From Deferribacteraceae bacterium UBA1873 (GTDB lineage: Bacteria > Chrysiogenota > Deferribacteres > Deferribacterales > Flexistipitaceae), in the NCBI GenBank assembly GCA_002338145.1, contig DDHP01000028.1, forward strand, positions 1 through 49,792: DNA of 49,792 nucleotides. Direction: 5' to 3'. Numbering within the stretch: the stretch's first letter is position 1; every line of letters begins with the position of its first letter. The position numbers and the translations under genes are program-made. The notes under the pieces were generated by a model. It saw nothing but the letters and a program-made list of their open reading frames with translations, had not been told where the DNA came from and made no database searches. Positions 24,496 to 32,902 of this stretch are shown one piece after another.

Positions 24496-26193
24496 CTAAT
24501 CCTCAAAAGTAACCCTTACCACTTCTTCAATAGTTGTCACACCTTTTTTTACTTTTTCAAGCCCACTGCGCCGCAAAGTAATCATACCTTCAGCCATAGC
24601 TTTATTTTTTATTTCATTAGCGTTAGCACCACGCAATACAAGTTCTTTGATTCCATCGGTCACGCCCATAACTTCATAAAGAGCTACCCTGCCTTTGTAA
24701 CCTGTTCCGTTACACCTATCACATCCTTTGCCTTTTTTAGGAGTAAATTTACCTATTTCACTCTCTTTAAATCCTACAGACAAAAGCGCTTCTTTGGGTA
24801 ACTTAACATCCTCAGCACATGAAGAACAAATTTTTCTGGCAAGTCTCTGGGCAAGAATAACGACAGTTGAAGAAGCCACAAGAAAAGGCTCAATCCCCAT
24901 ATTAAGCAATCTGTTCACAGTACTGGGGGCATCATTTGTATGCAGCGTTGAAAGCACAAGATGGCCTGTTAATGCCGCTTTGATAGCAATTTCTGCAGTC
25001 TCATAATCCCGTATCTCACCAACCATAATAATATCGGGGTCCTGTCTCAGAAAAGACCTGAGGGCTGACGCAAAATTGAGACCGATATCTTCTTTCATCT
25101 GTACCTGATTAATCCCAAATATATTGTACTCCACCGGATCTTCGGCAGTCATAATGTTTACTTCATCATTATTTAATCTGCTCAAAGCTGAATAAAGTGT
25201 TGTTGACTTACCACTGCCCGTCGGACCTGTAACCAAAACCATTCCATAGGGGCTTTCAATACTTTTAATAAATTTATCCAAAGAAGACTGCTCAAAACCC
25301 AGTTTTTCAAGATCAAGTTGCAGGTTACTTTTATCCAAAATTCTCATAACTACTTTTTCACCGAAAAGCACAGGGAGTGTGGACACACGCATATCCACAG
25401 ACTTGGAACCCACTTTGAGTTTAATACGACCATCCTGGGGCAGTCTTCGTTCTGCAATATCCAAATCCGCTAAAATTTTAAGTCTGGATATAACTGCATT
25501 TTTTACTTTTTTGGGTGGTCTCATAAATTCATGCATGACACCATCCACCCTGAATCTTATTCTAAACGATTTTTCATAAGGCTCCACGTGTATATCAGAG
25601 GCTTCACGTTTCACCGCTTCATTTAGAATATGGTTCACAAGCTTAACTATGGGAGTATCTTCCACCTCTCTTTTTAGAACATCTAACTTAATATCATCTT
25701 CTTCTTCCTGTTCATACTCCATTTCATCCATACCCAAATCATCAATCTCAGCCAGTGCATTTTCCATTGCATCAGACTGCATTTCCAGATACTCTCTTAT
25801 TGAAGATTCCACGGCCACATATGGTTTAATATTATAGCCTGTAACAAATCTGAGTTCTTCAATGGCATAAACATTGGAAGGATCAGCTATTGCCACTTTT
25901 AACGTCTGCCCTTCCCTGTCAAAAGGCAGCACAAGAAATTTCTGACAAAGATCTCTGGGAATACTGTTTAATACTTTGCTATCTATGTCCCTATCCTTCA
26001 AATTGACATAAGGAACATTATACTGTTTACTTAAAAAATCAGCTATTTTGGATTCCTCAACAAACCCCAGTTTTATCAGAGTGGACCCTAAACGTCCCCC
26101 CTCCTTTTTCTGTACTTCTAAAGCTTTGTCCAACTGTTGCTGGGTAATAAGATTTTCACTTAGTAATATTGCTCCTATTTTCGTTGACAACAT
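24496..26193 (-). CDS. pilB: Type IV pilus extension ATPase
   Basis: PilB powers pilin polymerisation. The 565-residue protein begins with an MshEN-type regulatory domain (LGSTLIKLGFVEESKIADFL), which binds cyclic-di-GMP in some relatives. Walker A is VTGPTGSGKSTTLYSALS, Walker B is PDIIMVGEIRDYETAE, and the His box is GHLVLSTLHTND. A four-cysteine zinc motif near the C-terminus is CSSC with CDRC about 35 residues later. Its start is 1 base after the aroE stop, so aroE and pilB form one transcript. Length is typical. Confidence 0.94.
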   Translation of the reverse strand: MLSTKIGAILLSENLITQQQLDKALEVQKKEGGRLGSTLIKLGFVEESKIADFLSKQYNVPYVNLKDRDIDSKVLNSIPRDLCQKFLVLPFDREGQTLKVAIADPSNVYAIEELRFVTGYNIKPYVAVESSIREYLEMQSDAMENALAEIDDLGMDEMEYEQEEEDDIKLDVLKREVEDTPIVKLVNHILNEAVKREASDIHVEPYEKSFRIRFRVDGVMHEFMRPPKKVKNAVISRLKILADLDIAERRLPQDGRIKLKVGSKSVDMRVSTLPVLFGEKVVMRILDKSNLQLDLEKLGFEQSSLDKFIKSIESPYGMVLVTGPTGSGKSTTLYSALSRLNNDEVNIMTAEDPVEYNIFGINQVQMKEDIGLNFASALRSFLRQDPDIIMVGEIRDYETAEIAIKAALTGHLVLSTLHTNDAPSTVNRLLNMGIEPFLVASSTVVILAQRLARKICSSCAEDVKLPKEALLSVGFKESEIGKFTPKKGKGCDRCNGTGYKGRVALYEVMGVTDGIKELVLRGANANEIKNKAMAEGMITLRRSGLEKVKKGVTTIEEVVRVTFED

Positions 26194-26194
26194 A

Positions 26195-27064
26195 TTATAT
26201 CTTACTCCTTAGTCTTTTTAATAAAAATTCCAGGTTAAAGTTAATTTCACTGAAACCAATGTTATCGGTTAGCAAGTCATTGCAATCGTTATTATAGGCA
26301 CCAACCCATTTCAAAAATGATTCATACCCCTGGTAAATAAGCATAACAAGCCCGTCAGTATAGTTATTAACCCTGTATTTATACTGCTTTAAAAAAGGTG
26401 TTTCCGCTTTCGAATACTGCAAATCAAAAACAAACTCTTTACTGCTGATTTTAGACATATCCAAAAAACTGCCATCATCAATTCCTATGGAAGTAGTATT
26501 TATAATTATATCATATTCATTATTTTTTTTCAAAAAATCAAGGTCTTCAACTACTACATTTTTCATATTAAACTTAAGGGACAGTCTTTCGGCTTTATCC
26601 AAACTTCTGTTAATAAGTGTGAGTGAGTTATAATTAAAACTGTTTAAATAATAAAGAAGAGCTTTGGTTGCACCACCAGCGCCAATTACAAGAATATTTT
26701 TTCCGTTACAATCCACTCCGTTGATTTCAAAAGTCTTGTATATGCCGTAAAAATCCGTATTGTAACCGGACATAGACCCATTGTCTTCAAAAACTATTGT
26801 ATTAACAGCTCCAATATTTAAAGCGTTTTTGTCCACAAAATCCAAATAGGAAATAATATCGTTTTTATAAGGAAGGGTCACATTTATACCTTTAAAATGC
26901 CATTTTTTTAAGTTATTCAGTAGGAAGCCAAGAGACTCTTTTTCACCTACATCAAAACAACAGTACCCTCCATTAATGCGAAAATGATACATAAAGTAAT
27001 TATGAAGCATAGGCGATAGCGTGTGGTCTAAAGGATGTCCCGTTATGCCTGCATTCAGATACAC
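26195..27064 (-). CDS. aroE: Shikimate dehydrogenase
   Basis: AroE reduces 3-dehydroshikimate with NADPH in aromatic amino acid synthesis. The protein has the substrate-binding N-terminus NAGITGHPLDHTLSPMLHN. GINVTLPYKNDIISYLD carries the catalytic lysine. AVNTIV, YNTDFYG and the NADP loop LVIGAGGATKALLYYL follow. I chose the GTG at 27064 because GGAGG lies 5 bases before it. The open frame extends 10 codons further, to 27094, but that would place the ribosome-binding site inside the gene. It heads the pilus operon; the functional link is probably only positional. Confidence 0.93.
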   Translation of the reverse strand: MYLNAGITGHPLDHTLSPMLHNYFMYHFRINGGYCCFDVGEKESLGFLLNNLKKWHFKGINVTLPYKNDIISYLDFVDKNALNIGAVNTIVFEDNGSMSGYNTDFYGIYKTFEINGVDCNGKNILVIGAGGATKALLYYLNSFNYNSLTLINRSLDKAERLSLKFNMKNVVVEDLDFLKKNNEYDIIINTTSIGIDDGSFLDMSKISSKEFVFDLQYSKAETPFLKQYKYRVNNYTDGLVMLIYQGYESFLKWVGAYNNDCNDLLTDNIGFSEINFNLEFLLKRLRSKI

Positions 27065-27116
27065 AAAAACCTCCGTCAAAATGCAAATGACCAAAATTAC
27101 TTGTTGTTAATTCTAC

Positions 27117-27204
27117 ACTTTCAATGGGATAAATATCAAGTGAAAGTTTCTTTCTGGCATCACTCCATTTTCAACAAAAGAATATTTTAATTTTGGAGTG
27201 ATGC
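27117..27204. promoter_or_regulatory. Two inverted repeats between divergent aroE and mntP
   Basis: The first is ACTTTCA at 27117-27123 with TGAAAGT at 27141-27147. The second is stronger: GCATCACTCCA at 27157-27167 with TGGAGTGATGC at 27194-27204, an 11-base perfect match around 26 AT-rich bases. They lie in the only 194 bases between the two divergent starts, so an operator role for one or both genes is plausible. The sequences do not resemble MntR or Fur boxes I know. A transcript hairpin is the alternative. Confidence 0.45.
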
Positions 27205-27258
27205 AAAAATTGATTTTATTTTATTTGATTTGGGTGTCTATATATGATAAATTAACCA

Positions 27259-27804
27259 ATGCTTAATATGTGGGAAATTATACTTATTGCCATTGCAATG
27301 AGCATTGATGCGTTCAGTGTAGCATTTGGTGTCGGCTGCAAATACAATAAACCAAGACATTACTTCAGACTTTCATGGCATTTCGGATTATTTCAGTTTA
27401 TTATGCCCTTGATTGGTGCATTAACAGGTAAGTTTCTTATGAATTATACCGACAATTTAAATATTATAGCTGCACTAATCCTGTTTATTATAGCATTCAA
27501 AATGTTCAAAGATTCACTTAAAAATAATACGGACAGATGTTATACTTCTGATCCCACTACCGGCTTTACATTAATATTTTTATCTGTGGCAACCAGTATG
27601 GATGCCTTAGGTGTGGGGATTTCTCTTGCATTTTACCCTGGGAATTTATTAATACCTGCATTTGTAATTGGAATAGTATGCAGTATTTTTACATTTTTCG
27701 GAGTTTATTTAGGCAGCTTAAGTAAACATTTTATCGGAAAAAAAGCAGAATATTTTGGGTCAATTGTATTAATGTTTATCGGAATAAAATTTTTAACGGT
27801 GTGA
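27259..27804 (+). CDS. mntP: Manganese efflux pump
   Basis: The 181-residue membrane protein has two DUF204 repeats. The first contains IAMSIDAFSVAFGVG, the second SVATSMDALGVGISLAF. The aspartate in each repeat lines the metal path in MntP. Six hydrophobic helices are predicted, the normal number. The family exports Mn(II). I see no ribosome-binding site; a TATGAT lies only 11 bases before the ATG, so a near-leaderless transcript is possible. No yybP-ykoY manganese riboswitch is visible. It overlaps or abuts mqnA. Confidence 0.87.
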   Translation: MLNMWEIILIAIAMSIDAFSVAFGVGCKYNKPRHYFRLSWHFGLFQFIMPLIGALTGKFLMNYTDNLNIIAALILFIIAFKMFKDSLKNNTDRCYTSDPTTGFTLIFLSVATSMDALGVGISLAFYPGNLLIPAFVIGIVCSIFTFFGVYLGSLSKHFIGKKAEYFGSIVLMFIGIKFLTV

Positions 27805-27806
27805 TT

Positions 27807-28583
27807 ATGAAAATCGGTGAAATAAAATATGCCAATGTTTATCCTATTTTTTACTATCTGAAAAAAATTGACGATTACGACTTTGTAAGGGGTACACCTT
27901 CTTTTTTGAACAAAATGATTAGAGAAGGTGGTGTTGATATTGGTGTTTGCAGCAGTATCGAGTATGCGAGAAATCCGGGAAAATATGTTATCATTCCGGA
28001 TATTTCCATCAGTTCAGTGGGAGATGTCAAAAGTGTATGCCTTTTCAGCAACAAAAAAATAGAAAATCTTGAAAATGCAACGATTTTTCTAACCGAGGAA
28101 TCCGGTACAAGTGTAGTTTTATTAAAAATACTCCTGAAAAATTATTTTAATGTGAATGTATCTTTTACGAACGATTTCGATAATAATGATGCCGCACTGC
28201 TAATCGGTGACAAGGCACTCTTCAGTTACTACAATAACGACTACAAATACGTGTATGATCTGGGATTTCACTGGTTTCAATTTTCCGGATATCCTTTTGT
28301 TTTTGCACTGTGGATAGCTGATTCCAAATGGGAAGGAACTGAAGATATAAAACTACTGCATAAAAATCTTGTAAATATAAAAGTAAACTCACAAAAGAAT
28401 CTGGCTGCTCTTCTGGAAGAATACAGTCTTAAAGGTTTGACATCATATCAAATATTGGATTACTGGAATATTATAGACTACAATCTAACAGAGAAACATA
28501 TATGCGGACTTATAAAATTTTACAAACTTGCCAGGGAAATTGGAGAAATCAAAAAATTTCCACCACTTAATCTTTCTGTTTGA
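27807..28583 (+). CDS. mqnA: Chorismate dehydratase (futalosine menaquinone pathway)
   Basis: MqnA removes water from chorismate to make 3-enolpyruvylbenzoate, the first committed step of the futalosine route. The protein starts MKIGEIKYANVYPIFYYL. It has VDIGVCSSIEYARNPG, and TEESGTSVVLLKILLKNYF is also typical of the family. I chose the ATG at 27807; a GTG two codons earlier overlaps the mntP stop and is an equal alternative. Its 3' end overlaps the convergent mscS gene by 17 bases. MqnD is encoded at 2665-3456. Confidence 0.92.
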   Translation: MKIGEIKYANVYPIFYYLKKIDDYDFVRGTPSFLNKMIREGGVDIGVCSSIEYARNPGKYVIIPDISISSVGDVKSVCLFSNKKIENLENATIFLTEESGTSVVLLKILLKNYFNVNVSFTNDFDNNDAALLIGDKALFSYYNNDYKYVYDLGFHWFQFSGYPFVFALWIADSKWEGTEDIKLLHKNLVNIKVNSQKNLAALLEEYSLKGLTSYQILDYWNIIDYNLTEKHICGLIKFYKLAREIGEIKKFPPLNLSV

Positions 28584-29679
28584 TAACCAGCGGACTTTCA
28601 TCATCCGTTTCATGATATAAAGACATGGATGGAAAAGCAAAACTGATGCCATGTTTTTGGAATATATCCATAATATTAAAATATACGTCCTCTTTAATCG
28701 CAAGATATTCAGCCCATACAGATGTGTCAGCAAAACAATAAACAAATATATTCAAAGAACTGGAAGCAAATTCATCGAAAAAAACCATTATCGTTTCTTT
28801 GTTTATCTTTTCATGATTTACAAGCATATCATTAATATCAGTAACTGCTTTTTTTAGCGATGCAGGCGGTGTTGAATATGTTGCCCCCACCCTGCACATA
28901 ATACGGCGTCTGTCACGTCTTGACCAGTTTACTACATTATCTGTTGCTATTTTAGAGTTAGGTACAGAAACCAACGCTTTGTCAAATGTTCTGATTTTCG
29001 TTGTTCTAAAACCGATTTCTTCCACAATCCCTTCAGTATCTGCAACAATTATCCAATCACCAATTGCAAAAGGGCGGTCAAAAATAATCATCAGACTGCC
29101 AAAAAAATTGGCAAGTGTATCCTTTGCAGCAAGAGCAACAGCCAGCCCACCTATTCCCAGTCCGGTAATTATAGCCCCTATATTGTATCCCCATTCCTGA
29201 ATTATTATGGTAACTGCGAAAATAATTAGAGCTGCACGGATAAATTTTCTGAACAGAGGCAAAAAATCCACAGCTATTTCTATCTGTTTACTGTAAACAT
29301 ATTTTTCGAGAAACTGTTTAAAAATAATCTCAGATCGGTACAACGCCCAAAAAATACCAATTATCAGACTGGTTTTATATAAGTTAAAAATAAGCAATTT
29401 TATATCATTTGGAAGCGTAAAAACATTGATAGCAAAGAAAAAGCCGGTTGATGTAATAATAAGTTTAACAGGTGGTTCAATAATATCCACCAGCCCTTCC
29501 TCGTATTTTCTCATTGTTTTACTTGAAATCTTGCGAAGTGTTCCCACAATTAGCTTAACAAACAAATGTTTGAAAATAAAAAAAACAAACAAAATTAATA
29601 AACTGAAAAGAAATTCACTGAGAGGAATATTAAAAACGGTAATAGTGAGGAAATTCTTTAGATAAGCATATATATCCAA
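28567..29679 (-). CDS. Small-conductance mechanosensitive channel (MscS family)
   Basis: The 370-residue protein has about four N-terminal helices. The MscS pore helix and beta domain follow: GLGIGGLAVALAAKDTLANF, FGSLMIIFDRPFAIGDWI and VVADTEGIVEEIGFRTTKIR. VSVPNSKIATDNVVNWSRRD is also characteristic. These channels open on hypo-osmotic shock to release solutes. The start is TTG, directly after the sspB stop, with AAGGA 7 bases before it. It therefore relies on the sspB transcript. Confidence 0.9.
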   Translation of the reverse strand: MDIYAYLKNFLTITVFNIPLSEFLFSLLILFVFFIFKHLFVKLIVGTLRKISSKTMRKYEEGLVDIIEPPVKLIITSTGFFFAINVFTLPNDIKLLIFNLYKTSLIIGIFWALYRSEIIFKQFLEKYVYSKQIEIAVDFLPLFRKFIRAALIIFAVTIIIQEWGYNIGAIITGLGIGGLAVALAAKDTLANFFGSLMIIFDRPFAIGDWIIVADTEGIVEEIGFRTTKIRTFDKALVSVPNSKIATDNVVNWSRRDRRRIMCRVGATYSTPPASLKKAVTDINDMLVNHEKINKETIMVFFDEFASSSLNIFVYCFADTSVWAEYLAIKEDVYFNIMDIFQKHGISFAFPSMSLYHETDDESPLVIKQKD

Positions 29680-30117
29680 TTACTCGTCCTTTTTTGAAAA
29701 GTCTATTTTCACTACATTGTCCCGTGTAGATGCAAGTCTTCCGGAAGATTTACTACTTTCCTTTTTAGTTTTTTTAGTCTCCTCTGAGGCGACATCTACT
29801 TCATCGGGGGCAACTGTAAACCGCATAATAAAAGAAGGTTGCGACGGCTCATCAAAAGCTGCCACAATAGCATCAAAAGGAACCTGGACAGTTTCCCATT
29901 TTCCGGAAAATCTCATATCCACATACATATACTCATCATCCCATTTTAAAGCTTTGTAAGAATTAGCACCGAAAACAAGAACTAAGCCATTCTCCTGTTC
30001 TTCTCCCACAAGTCCTCTTTTCCCAATAACAACACTTTTTAAAGGAGCCACATGAATATAAAATTTATCATAATAATCAAAAAGAAGGTTTAAAATACTT
30101 TTTTTAAATTTTTTCAT
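29680..30117 (-). CDS. sspB: ClpXP adaptor, stringent starvation protein B-like
   Basis: SspB delivers ssrA-tagged peptides to ClpXP. The 145-residue protein matches SspB-family blocks: LLFDYYDKFYIHVAPL, VVIGKRGLVGEEQENGLVLV, FGANSYKALKWDDEYMY and VQVPFDAIVAAFDE. Its charged tail ends in NVVKIDFSKKDE, like the ClpX-binding tail of SspB. I chose the ATG at 30117. The open frame runs on to 30168, but that extension passes through a terminator hairpin. The hairpin leaves 14 bases for the leader. It pairs with mscS in a two-gene unit. Confidence 0.8.
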   Translation of the reverse strand: MKKFKKSILNLLFDYYDKFYIHVAPLKSVVIGKRGLVGEEQENGLVLVFGANSYKALKWDDEYMYVDMRFSGKWETVQVPFDAIVAAFDEPSQPSFIMRFTVAPDEVDVASEETKKTKKESSKSSGRLASTRDNVVKIDFSKKDE

Positions 30118-30130
30118 TTTTACCACATTT

Positions 30131-30166
30131 AAAATAAATGCGGGAATTCCCATTGGAAACCCCCGC
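30131..30166 (-). terminator. Intrinsic terminator after the LysM lipoprotein gene
   Basis: On the minus strand GCGGGGGTTTCC and GGGAATTCCCGC form a 12-base stem (three G-U pairs) around AAT, followed by ATTTATTTT. It lies 39 bases after the lipoprotein stop and only 14 bases before the sspB ATG. That is too close for a separate promoter, so some read-through or an upstream promoter must serve sspB. Confidence 0.8.
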
Positions 30167-30204
30167 AAATACTATTTTCAAACTGTCATTTGTTCAATTT
30201 GCTG

Positions 30205-31029
30205 TTACTTGCCGTCAAAAAGGGACCAAGGTCCTCTGCTTTTAGCAAAGTTTATAGCTTCTTCTTTTTCACTGTAATAGTAATCCCTATTAATTTTAAA
30301 TATCTGTCCCGGAAAAATCAGATCAGGATCTTTTATGTTATCTTTGTTAGCCCAATAGATCAATGGCCACATAAAAGGATTCATGTACTCTTTGTCAGAT
30401 ATATCCCAAAGTGTATCTCCTTTTACAACAGTATATTTTTTTACCTTTTCAACTTTATCCTGTTTAGCCATGCTTGCCTTCATCTCTTCCGCTTTAGCTG
30501 CTGCTATCATCTCTTTTGTTTCCTTTAACCCCTGTTTAATTTCAGCTATCAGTTTATTGGCATTCTCAGGATCACAATTATCTATATATTCCTGAGCTCT
30601 GTCATACTTAGCTTTCAGTTCGTCATAATTATCAACATCATATTTACTGTCGTTAGCTTTTATCGCCTCGAGCTCTTTGCCCAGTTCTTCTATCTCAGCA
30701 GCAGCCTTGTCATTGGCTTTTGATCTGGCTTCAGCTATACGAGCAGCCTCATCAGCTTTATTCTGTGCAGCTTCCAGCCTTGCCTTTGCCTCATCGTAAT
30801 ATTTGCCTTTGAACGTGTGATTTTTAGCCTCTTCCATCTGCTCTTCCGCTGCTTTAAGCTCTTTCATTGCCTCGTTATATTCATCCGTGGCACATTCTTT
30901 CGCATTATTTTGTTCAGCTGTACTTAAAGCCGCTTTCGTGTCATCGTACATTTTCACTGGGGGCTTAGCACAGGCAAATGCAAATGAAACAACTATCGCT
31001 ACTAAACTTAAATATTTTAGTGTTTTCAT
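30205..31029 (-). CDS. LysM-domain lipoprotein with coiled-coil region
   Basis: The 274-residue protein begins with a lipoprotein-type signal ending AFAC, with the acylated cysteine at C20. The lipobox is slightly atypical because F precedes A. An alanine/glutamate/lysine-rich coiled-coil region covers about 30-190. A LysM domain spans about 198-247 (KKYTVVKGDTLWDIS, PDLIFPGQIFKI). LysM binds peptidoglycan, so the protein probably tethers the envelope to the wall. It closes the hisS-aspS operon, 72 bases after aspS, and is followed by a terminator. Confidence 0.85.
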   Translation of the reverse strand: MKTLKYLSLVAIVVSFAFACAKPPVKMYDDTKAALSTAEQNNAKECATDEYNEAMKELKAAEEQMEEAKNHTFKGKYYDEAKARLEAAQNKADEAARIAEARSKANDKAAAEIEELGKELEAIKANDSKYDVDNYDELKAKYDRAQEYIDNCDPENANKLIAEIKQGLKETKEMIAAAKAEEMKASMAKQDKVEKVKKYTVVKGDTLWDISDKEYMNPFMWPLIYWANKDNIKDPDLIFPGQIFKINRDYYYSEKEEAINFAKSRGPWSLFDGK

Positions 31030-31101
31030 ACATCCCTCCGATATCTTCTTATATTAAAATTAACACATGCTTTCACAAAAGTCAAAGGTATCATATAAAA
31101 A

Positions 31102-32892
31102 TTAATCTTCTTTTACAATATCTAATTTTATATGAAGCTCTTTTAGCTGTTTGTCGTCAACAATACTTGGCGCATCACTCATCATACAGGTTGCTCTCTG
31201 AGTTTTGGGGAATGCTATAACATCCCTTATGGATTCAGAGCCGGTTAAGATTGTAGCAATCCTGTCCACACCGAAAGCTATTCCACCGTGAGGAGGAGTC
31301 CCATATTTCAAGGCATCAATAAAAAATCCAAATTTTCTTTTCCGTTCCTCTTCAGTCATACCAAGTGCATCAAACATCTTTTCCTGGATATCGCTTCTGT
31401 GAATCCTTATACTTCCCCCACCAATTTCAGAACCATTAAGAACAAGGTCGTATGCCTTTGCCCTTATCTTCCCCGGATCGGTATTAAAATACTCAAGGTC
31501 TTCATCCACCGGCGCTGTAAAAGGATGGTGAACAGCAGCATAACGTTTCTCTTCCTCATCCCATTCCAGTAAAGGAAAATCGGTAACCCAGACGAACTTG
31601 TATTTATTTTTATCAATCAATCCAAGCATTTTCCCTAACTTCAGCCTTACTTTGGACATATACAGATTTACAATATCCGTACTTCCGGCCCCAAAGAAAA
31701 TAATATCGCCGGGCTTACCGTCCATTTCTTTCACAATTTCATTGGCCAGATTATCTCCCAGAAATTTAACAATAGGTGATTGCAAACCATCATCATTTAC
31801 CTTAATGTATGCAAGCCCCTTGGCACCAAGGCTCACCGAATAATTTGTCAAATCATCAATATCCTTCCTGGAGAAATCAGTTGCGCCTTTTGCATTTATT
31901 GCCTTTACCACTCCGCCGCTTTTCACACTGTCGGCAAACACTTTAAAATCGCAATCTTTAACAAGGTCATTTATCGTTTTAAGATGGAGTCCAAATCTTG
32001 TATCAGGCGCATCATGACCGTATTTTTCCATTGCCTCATCATACGACATTATCTCAAAAGGCTTCTTTAGCTCAACATCCATAATCTCTTTGAATATTTT
32101 AACAAACAACTCTTCAATAAGTTTCATCAAATCAGCACGGTCAATAAAAGACATCTCCATATCCAGCTGAGTAAACTCCGGTTGTCTGTCAGCTCTCAAA
32201 TCTTCATCTCTGAAACATTTTACAATCTGAAAATATTTATCAAACCCAGAAACCATCAAAAGCTGTTTAAACATCTGAGGTGACTGAGGAAGAGCATAAA
32301 ATCTTCCGGGGTTCACTCTGCTGGGCACAAGATAGTCCCTTGCACCTTCAGGAGTACTTTTTGTCAAAAAAGGTGTCTCGATATCTAAAAAACCTTTTTC
32401 ATACAGAAATTCCCGAATAACTTTTATTAAACTATGTCTTAACATTATATTTCGCTGTAAAACAGGTCTCCTTAAATCCAGGTACCTATATTTCAACCTT
32501 ATATCTTCATTGGCGTTGGAGTAATCCTCTATAACAAAAGGAGGTGTCTCAGCGTTGTTCAGTATTTTCAGATTACTAACATAAACCTCAACTTCACCTG
32601 TTGGTAATCCCTCATTTACCGTACCTTCAGGCCTGTTTTCCACCTTTCCTGTAACAGCAATTACATATTCATTTCTTATATTTTCTCCTAACTCATGAAC
32701 ATTTTTATCATACTCAGGATTTAAAACAACCTGCGTTAAACCTTCCCTGTCTCTTAAATCTATAAAAATAACTCCCCCATGATCTCTTCTGCGCTGAACC
32801 CAGCCCATAAGAGTAACTTCTTTGCCCACATCCTTTGAACGTAATTCGCCACATGAATGTGTTCTTCTCCAATTATCCAGCAGTGATAACAC
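31102..32892 (-). CDS. aspS: Aspartyl-tRNA synthetase
   Basis: The 596-residue class II synthetase has the N-terminal OB-fold anticodon domain (VTLMGWVQRRRDHGGVIFID). Motif 2 is FRDEDLRADRQPEFTQLD and motif 3 is GGIAFGVDRIATILTGSESI, ahead of RDVIAFPK. The GAD insertion between them is present, as in bacterial AspRS. Whether it also charges tRNA-Asn cannot be read here; no asnS or gat gene is in view. It starts with GTG, with GGAGG 5 bases upstream, and sits 10 bases after hisS. Confidence 0.95.
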   Translation of the reverse strand: MLSLLDNWRRTHSCGELRSKDVGKEVTLMGWVQRRRDHGGVIFIDLRDREGLTQVVLNPEYDKNVHELGENIRNEYVIAVTGKVENRPEGTVNEGLPTGEVEVYVSNLKILNNAETPPFVIEDYSNANEDIRLKYRYLDLRRPVLQRNIMLRHSLIKVIREFLYEKGFLDIETPFLTKSTPEGARDYLVPSRVNPGRFYALPQSPQMFKQLLMVSGFDKYFQIVKCFRDEDLRADRQPEFTQLDMEMSFIDRADLMKLIEELFVKIFKEIMDVELKKPFEIMSYDEAMEKYGHDAPDTRFGLHLKTINDLVKDCDFKVFADSVKSGGVVKAINAKGATDFSRKDIDDLTNYSVSLGAKGLAYIKVNDDGLQSPIVKFLGDNLANEIVKEMDGKPGDIIFFGAGSTDIVNLYMSKVRLKLGKMLGLIDKNKYKFVWVTDFPLLEWDEEEKRYAAVHHPFTAPVDEDLEYFNTDPGKIRAKAYDLVLNGSEIGGGSIRIHRSDIQEKMFDALGMTEEERKRKFGFFIDALKYGTPPHGGIAFGVDRIATILTGSESIRDVIAFPKTQRATCMMSDAPSIVDDKQLKELHIKLDIVKED

Positions 32893-32902
32893 AATAGCCT
32901 CC

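Noticed and set aside
27095..27258. yybP-ykoY manganese riboswitch before mntP
   Set aside because: The conserved paired loops are not recognisable; only simple inverted repeats are present.
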